From Gnetum montanum (lineage: Eukaryota > Streptophyta > Gnetopsida > Gnetales > Gnetaceae), in assembly GCA_015680685.1 (NCBI GenBank), contig MNCI01004095.1, forward strand, positions 129,582-193,581: a DNA stretch of 64,000 bases, written 5' to 3'. The notes beneath the pieces are model-generated. The model saw only the letters and a list, made by a program, of their open reading frames with translations. It was not told the origin of the DNA and did not search any database. Numbering within the stretch: the first letter of the stretch is position 1; each line of letters opens with the position of its first letter. Both the position numbers and the translations under genes were made by a program. Below are positions 60,267 through 64,000 of the stretch, piece by piece.

Positions 60267-61693
60267 CCCGGAGTATGTTAGATATCACGAAGGCAGTGAG
60301 AATACCAATAAGGCATCAAAAAGATAGTCGGATCAAGCATTTAGACATGAACAACATCCCACACGTCGAAGGAGGATATAACACGGATCTGCAAAATCAT
60401 TTACAGGCATTCGACAATACCTGCACCTTGCAAAACATAGAAAACGAGTGGTAGAAAGTAAAGTTGTTTCCTAGGACACTCATAAAGGAAGCAAAGAGTT
60501 GATACTGGTCCTTAGAATCGAAAACCATTAGGAGGTGGAGTACGATGTTAGAAATCTTCAACAATAAATATCAAACATACTCCAGAGTGTCTAATTTGCA
60601 TAAGCAAATTCAAGGATGGAAACAAGGTAATCATGAATCCTTGGATGCTACCATGGGCCGCTACTATGCATTGCTACATCATTGCTTGGGCCATGGTTAC
60701 GCACAGTGGGATCAACTACGCCATCTCGTAGATGGGCTAAGGTATAAAACTAGGAAAACCCTTGGGACTTATTCCCAAGGGAGATTATCAGAACTTAGAT
60801 CCCATGAGATTCATCAATTGTTGGAGCAAGTAGCCAAAGAAGAAGGAGAGCTACGAAAAAGAGAGAATGCGGAAGAATATAATCGTGATCCTTCCCTCCT
60901 AAAGAAGGAAGTGAGATTCTGTGATGAAGAGGATGAGTCACCACTTGAAGAGTTGGTGAATAGGAAAACCTTGTTGCTTTAGAAGCTAACAACAGAAGTA
61001 GCGGCTAAGGTAGATTAGATATAGGACTCCTTGGATAGTAGATTTGAACTTGTCCTAAAAATTGTAGAGGAGTCTAAGGAAGAATGAAGTAGTGACAAGA
61101 ACAAGAAAAAGTCGAGAGATTCAGGCCCTACACGTGACAAGGGTAAGGGGAAAATAACTATCTCCAATGAGGTTGTGGATTCAGACACAGATGATGATGG
61201 TGGATGTGAGATCTGCCAATATGACCATCCTAAGGGATGTTGTCCAATCATCTCACATCTACAAGAGTCTGGGGTGTATGCACTCAACTCGAGACTCAAC
61301 AAATGGCAGACACCCCAGAGGTTACCTTATCCCCAAGGTAACCCAAGATAGTTCCACCAATCGTTAACATATTATCCAAGTGGAACTCCACCACAACCCA
61401 TCGGGCAACATCAGCAGTAGTAATACCGATAGTCATGGGGGATGCCACTGCCGAGACAACAATACCCTTATCGGCAACCCGATCCTTATGGTTACTACGT
61501 GCAGCAGCCGATTTCTCCAAGTGACTCTATGGGTTATGCAACTCCACAATGTCACTACCCAATTCAGGAATATTATCAGACTTTCCCTCTCGAAAGGGAC
61601 ACTCCACATGTAGACCATCCTCTAAATCCATCTGCACCTCTCAGGCCAGTAGCTCCACCACCAACCGCTCCAACAATGCCAAGGGTATTTCCC
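60267..61693 (+). pseudogene. Outer element gag, C-terminal part
   Basis: Continues the gag frame after the inner insertion: R-S-M-L-D-I-T-K-A-V-R-I-P, H-V-E-G-G-Y-N-T-D, M-L-E-I-F-N-N-K-Y, Q-L-R-H-L-V-D-G-L-R, the acidic run with G-C-E-I-C-Q-Y-D-H-P-K-G-C-C (61202-61243), then a Pro/Gln/Tyr-rich segment. The frame is the same throughout, with stops at about 60454, 60500, 60980, 61016 and a few more to 61430. It is less broken than the inner copy. Confidence 0.85.
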
Positions 61694-62893
61694 ACTCAAC
61701 CGCAACAACCCACTATCACGAGGGCTTCCAATCTTATGCCAAAAAGACCTTTCTTCAGGACCAACAATCCAACTAAGCACTCAACCGCAACAACCCACTA
61801 TCACGAGGGCTTCCAATTTTATGCCAAAAAGACCTTTCTTCAGGACCAACAATCCAACTAAGCACTCAACCGCAACAACCCAATGGCACGAGGACTTCCA
61901 ATCCTTAATTCAGGACCAACAATCCAACTAAGCTCTCAACCGCAACAACCCACTATCACGAGGGCTTCCAATTTTATGCCAACAAGACCTTTCTTCAGGA
62001 CCAACAATCCAACTAAGCACTCAACCGCAACAACCCACTATCACGAGGGCTTCCAATTTTATGCCAACAAGACCTTTCTTCAGGACCAACAATCCAACTA
62101 AGCTCTCAACCGCAACAACCCAATGGCACGAGGACTTCCAATCCTTAATTCAGGACCAACAATCCAACTAAGCACTCAACCGCAACAACCCACTATCACG
62201 AGGGCTTCCAATCTTATGCCAAAAAGACCTTTCTTCAGGACCAACAATCCAACTAAGCTCTCAACCGCAACAACCCACTATCACGAGGGCTTCCAATCTT
62301 ATGCCAAAAAGACCTTTCTTCAGGACCAACAATCCAACTAAGCACTCAACCGCAACAACCCAATGGCACGAGGACTTCCAATCCTCAATTCAGGACCAAC
62401 AATCCAACTAAGCACTCAACCGCAACAACCCACTATCACGAGGGCTTCCAATCTTATGCCAAAAAGACCTTTCTTCAGGACCAACAATCCAACTAAGCTC
62501 TCAACCGCAACAACCCAATGGCACGAGGACTTCCAATCCTCAATTCAGGACCAACAATCCAACTAAGCTCTCAACCGCAACAACCCACTATCACGAGGGC
62601 TTCCAATTTTATGCCAACAAGACCTTTCTTCAGGACCAACAATCCAACTAAGCACTCAACCGCAACAACCCACTATCACGAGGGCTTCCAATTTTATGCC
62701 AACAAGACCTTTCTTCAGGACCAACAATCCAACTAAGCACTCAACCGCAACAACCCAATGTCACGAGGACTTCCAATCCTTAATTCAGGACCAACAATCC
62801 AACTAAGCACTCAACCGCAACAACCCACTATCACGAGGGCTTCCAATTTTATGCCAAAAAGACCTTTCTTCAGGACCAACAATCCAACTAAGC
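61694..62893 (+). repeat. 1.2-kb higher-order tandem array of 85-bp (A) and 70-bp (B) units
   Basis: Fifteen units whose starts (A-C/T-T-C-A-A-C-C-G-C-A-A-C-A-A) lie at 61694, 61779, 61864, 61934, 62019, 62104, 62174, 62259, 62344, 62414, 62499, 62569, 62654, 62739 and 62809. The unit lengths give the order A A B A A B A A B A B A A B A; ten A plus five B equals 1200 bp. The A-A-B block is 240 bp. The inner element has a single copy of the corresponding coding segment (about 57050-56990). Units A and B share their ends and differ by an internal replacement or deletion. Each A-A-B block contains one in-frame stop. Confidence 0.95.
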
Positions 62894-63490
62894 CCTCAAC
62901 CTCACAAGTGGTTGAACATCAAAACATCATTGTACCAAATAAAGTTTCGGGACCCCGTTCAAACAAAAAATCATGTCCAATGCACATGGTTATGTTAACA
63001 CATACCGTAATCGACTGGATTAAGGTAGGCCACCTTACCAAGAAATTATCTGATCCTGGGATTCCTCCTAATTTATCTTCAGGTCACTGGGAATGAACCT
63101 CATAAGGCTCTTCTTGACTCAGGCTCTGGAGTTAACTTAATCTCACAAGAATTGTATAAAACCTGGAACCTACCTCCACTCAAGAAGAGCAATATTTGCT
63201 TAGAGCTGGCTGACCAGTCCATCATTGTTCGTTTGGGACAGGTTGAGGACATTGTTACCACCGTGTGTGGTTGGTCATACCCAGCTGATTTCCTGGTGAT
63301 CCAAATAAACAATGACAAAGGGGATTTTCCAATAATAATGGGAAGGGCATGGCTAAGTACGATAGATGCACGCCTAGGAATCCACAATCTTTCCCTAGAA
63401 ATATCCAAGAAAAATACTTTTGGGAAAATTGAGAGGAAGAGAGTTCCATGCATCGCATATAGTGAAATAGGGTGCCATTGCATGTAGAAA
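62894..63490 (+). pseudogene. Outer element protease
   Basis: K-P-S-T-S-Q-V-V-E-H, then (after a +1 insertion near 63070) L-L-D-S-G-S-G-V-N-L-I-S with intact D-S-G, L-P-P-L-K-K-S-N-I, W-S-Y-P-A-D-F-L-V, I-I-M-G-R-A-W-L, and a stop at 63485-63487. The family role is maturation of the polyprotein. Confidence 0.82.
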
Positions 63491-63496
63491 TCATGG

Positions 63497-64000
63497 ATGA
63501 TGCAAAGTTTAACATTGCCTGCATGCAACCGGTGTGCACAAGATATTGACATACAAAAGTGGCTATATGGAGCAGCCACACAACAAGAAAACACCCAGTG
63601 GTTGATGGCTGATCAAGAGAGCAACCTGATAACATGCATGGACCTAGCTGAGGGGATAACTAGTGCTTACGTTGAAAGCACAAATGCACTTGAGCAAGTT
63701 CGTTGCCAACTTCCAACCCTTAACTCTGAAAACATTAACTGGGGGAAGTTGGAGATTCCTGAGGAATTTAAACAAGAGCCCCTAGATTTAAAACCGTTGC
63801 CCACTGGTCTAGAATACATGACCCTTAAAAATGGAAGACTGGTAATTATAAATGCAAAGCTTGCTCCCAAGAAAAAAGAGAGTTTGCTGAAGGTGATAAA
63901 TAAATGGTCAACTGCCTTTGCTTGGTCATACCCCAAATTAACCGGAATAGATCCTAGGATATGCTAGCATAGGATTTACACAAAGCCCTCCATGAAGCCT
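63497..64000 (+). pseudogene. Outer element protease-RT linker, cut by window end
   Basis: Same frame as the protease. L-A-E-G-I-T-S-A-Y-V-E-S, W-G-K-L-E-I-P-E-E-F-K-Q-E-P-L-D-L-K and L-A-P-K-K-K-E-S-L-L-K-V-I parallel the inner copy at 56288-55968. The RT core is expected just beyond 64000. Confidence 0.8.

Larger units (their letters stand above)
50480..60271 (-). mobile_element. Inner OTA-type gypsy element nested in the outer gag
   Basis: 50485-60266, minus strand, flanked by a perfect CCCGG duplication (50480-50484, 60267-60271). Order on the minus strand: 5' LTR (within 59518-60266), leader, gag (59407-57950), zinc region, protease, RT, RNase H, integrase (to about 53320), a 2-kb 3' region, and a 3' LTR with deleted U3 (51316-50485). 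Same family as the outer element. Several stops and at least three frameshifts. Confidence 0.92.
48764..64000 (+). mobile_element. Outer OTA-type (Tat/Athila-like) gypsy element, interrupted and cut by window end
   Basis: 5' LTR 48764-49456, PBS 49458-49475, gag from ATG 49601, interrupted at 50484 by the inner element and resumed at 60267-60272, then gag, proline-rich/zinc region, 1.2-kb tandem array, protease, and the start of the pol linker at the window edge. The 3' LTR is outside. The gag frame is continuous across the insertion once the inner element and one CCCGG copy are removed. Confidence 0.88.

Noticed and set aside
59490-60327. 230-277 residue ORFs across the 59518-60174 gap
   Set aside because: Created by N; the flanks are leader and LTR, not coding.
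61694-62893. Regular repeats at first sight like a CRISPR array
   Set aside because: Units are contiguous and near-identical throughout with no variable spacers, in a plant genome within gag-pol.

Overview
The window is nuclear DNA of a land plant, most likely a seed plant with a very large, transposon-packed genome such as a gymnosperm or cycad. The evidence is one intron-rich eukaryotic gene whose introns reach 20 kb, plus plant-type LINEs, Ty1/copia, a chromodomain Ty3/gypsy element and Tat/Athila-type (OTA) Ty3/gypsy elements. There is no bacterial operon structure, rRNA or CRISPR array. The species assignment is inference. Assembly gaps (N runs) lie at 22785-23418, 49034-49193 and 59518-60174, with single Ns at 11857, 13604 and 34811.

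Host gene: one recognisable cellular gene, a VPS13-type bridge-like lipid-transfer protein on the minus strand. Its start codon is at 32862-32860. Nine coding exons (32862-32766, 29609-29506, 29392-29258, 29167-29117, 9115-9021, 8865-8748, 8665-8564, 8425-8231, 8156-7996) join in frame into about 352 residues from the N-terminus. The gene then runs off the left edge. Intron 1 is 3.2 kb, intron 4 is 20 kb, and the intron after exon 9 exceeds 8 kb.

Left part (1-7.0 kb, inside the last VPS13 intron seen): an unassigned segment with a 12-bp repeat, then a Ty1/copia RT-RNase H remnant cut in two by LINE A (1591-5915), then an antisense LINE tail (E).

Intron 4 (9.1-29.1 kb): an old minus-strand Ty1/copia element whose integrase/RT end is at 9.3-10.6 kb and whose gag, PBS and LTR end are at 19.9-21.9 kb. 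It surrounds two head-to-head LINEs (B minus, C plus). Its LTR is itself split by a complete chromodomain Ty3/gypsy element (21943-28574) with LTRs, PBS, PPT and a perfect 5-bp target duplication. Intron 1 holds a LINE 3' fragment (D) and a SINE-like piece.

Upstream of the gene (33-64 kb): a retroelement graveyard dominated by one OTA-type gypsy family. There are two solo LTRs with target duplications (34301-34998 and 45365-46215), a gag-protease remnant of a related element lacking RT/IN (about 36-42 kb, minus), and a nested pair. In the pair, an outer plus-strand element starts at 48764 and runs past the window end, and an inner minus-strand element (50485-60266) is inserted in the outer gag with a CCCGG duplication. 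Family LTRs carry an array of GATATC palindromes directly upstream of the TATA box. The outer element carries a 15-unit, 1.2-kb higher-order tandem repeat inside its gag-pol.

The most unusual items are: a LINE lineage with a conserved C-terminal tail (unknown domain, coiled coil, terminal motif) after the RT zinc finger; the GATATC-TATA promoter architecture; the AAB higher-order repeat inside a gag-pol; and the multi-level nesting inside a VPS13 intron. All transposon coding regions seen carry stops, frameshifts or lost catalytic residues, so none looks autonomous as read here.
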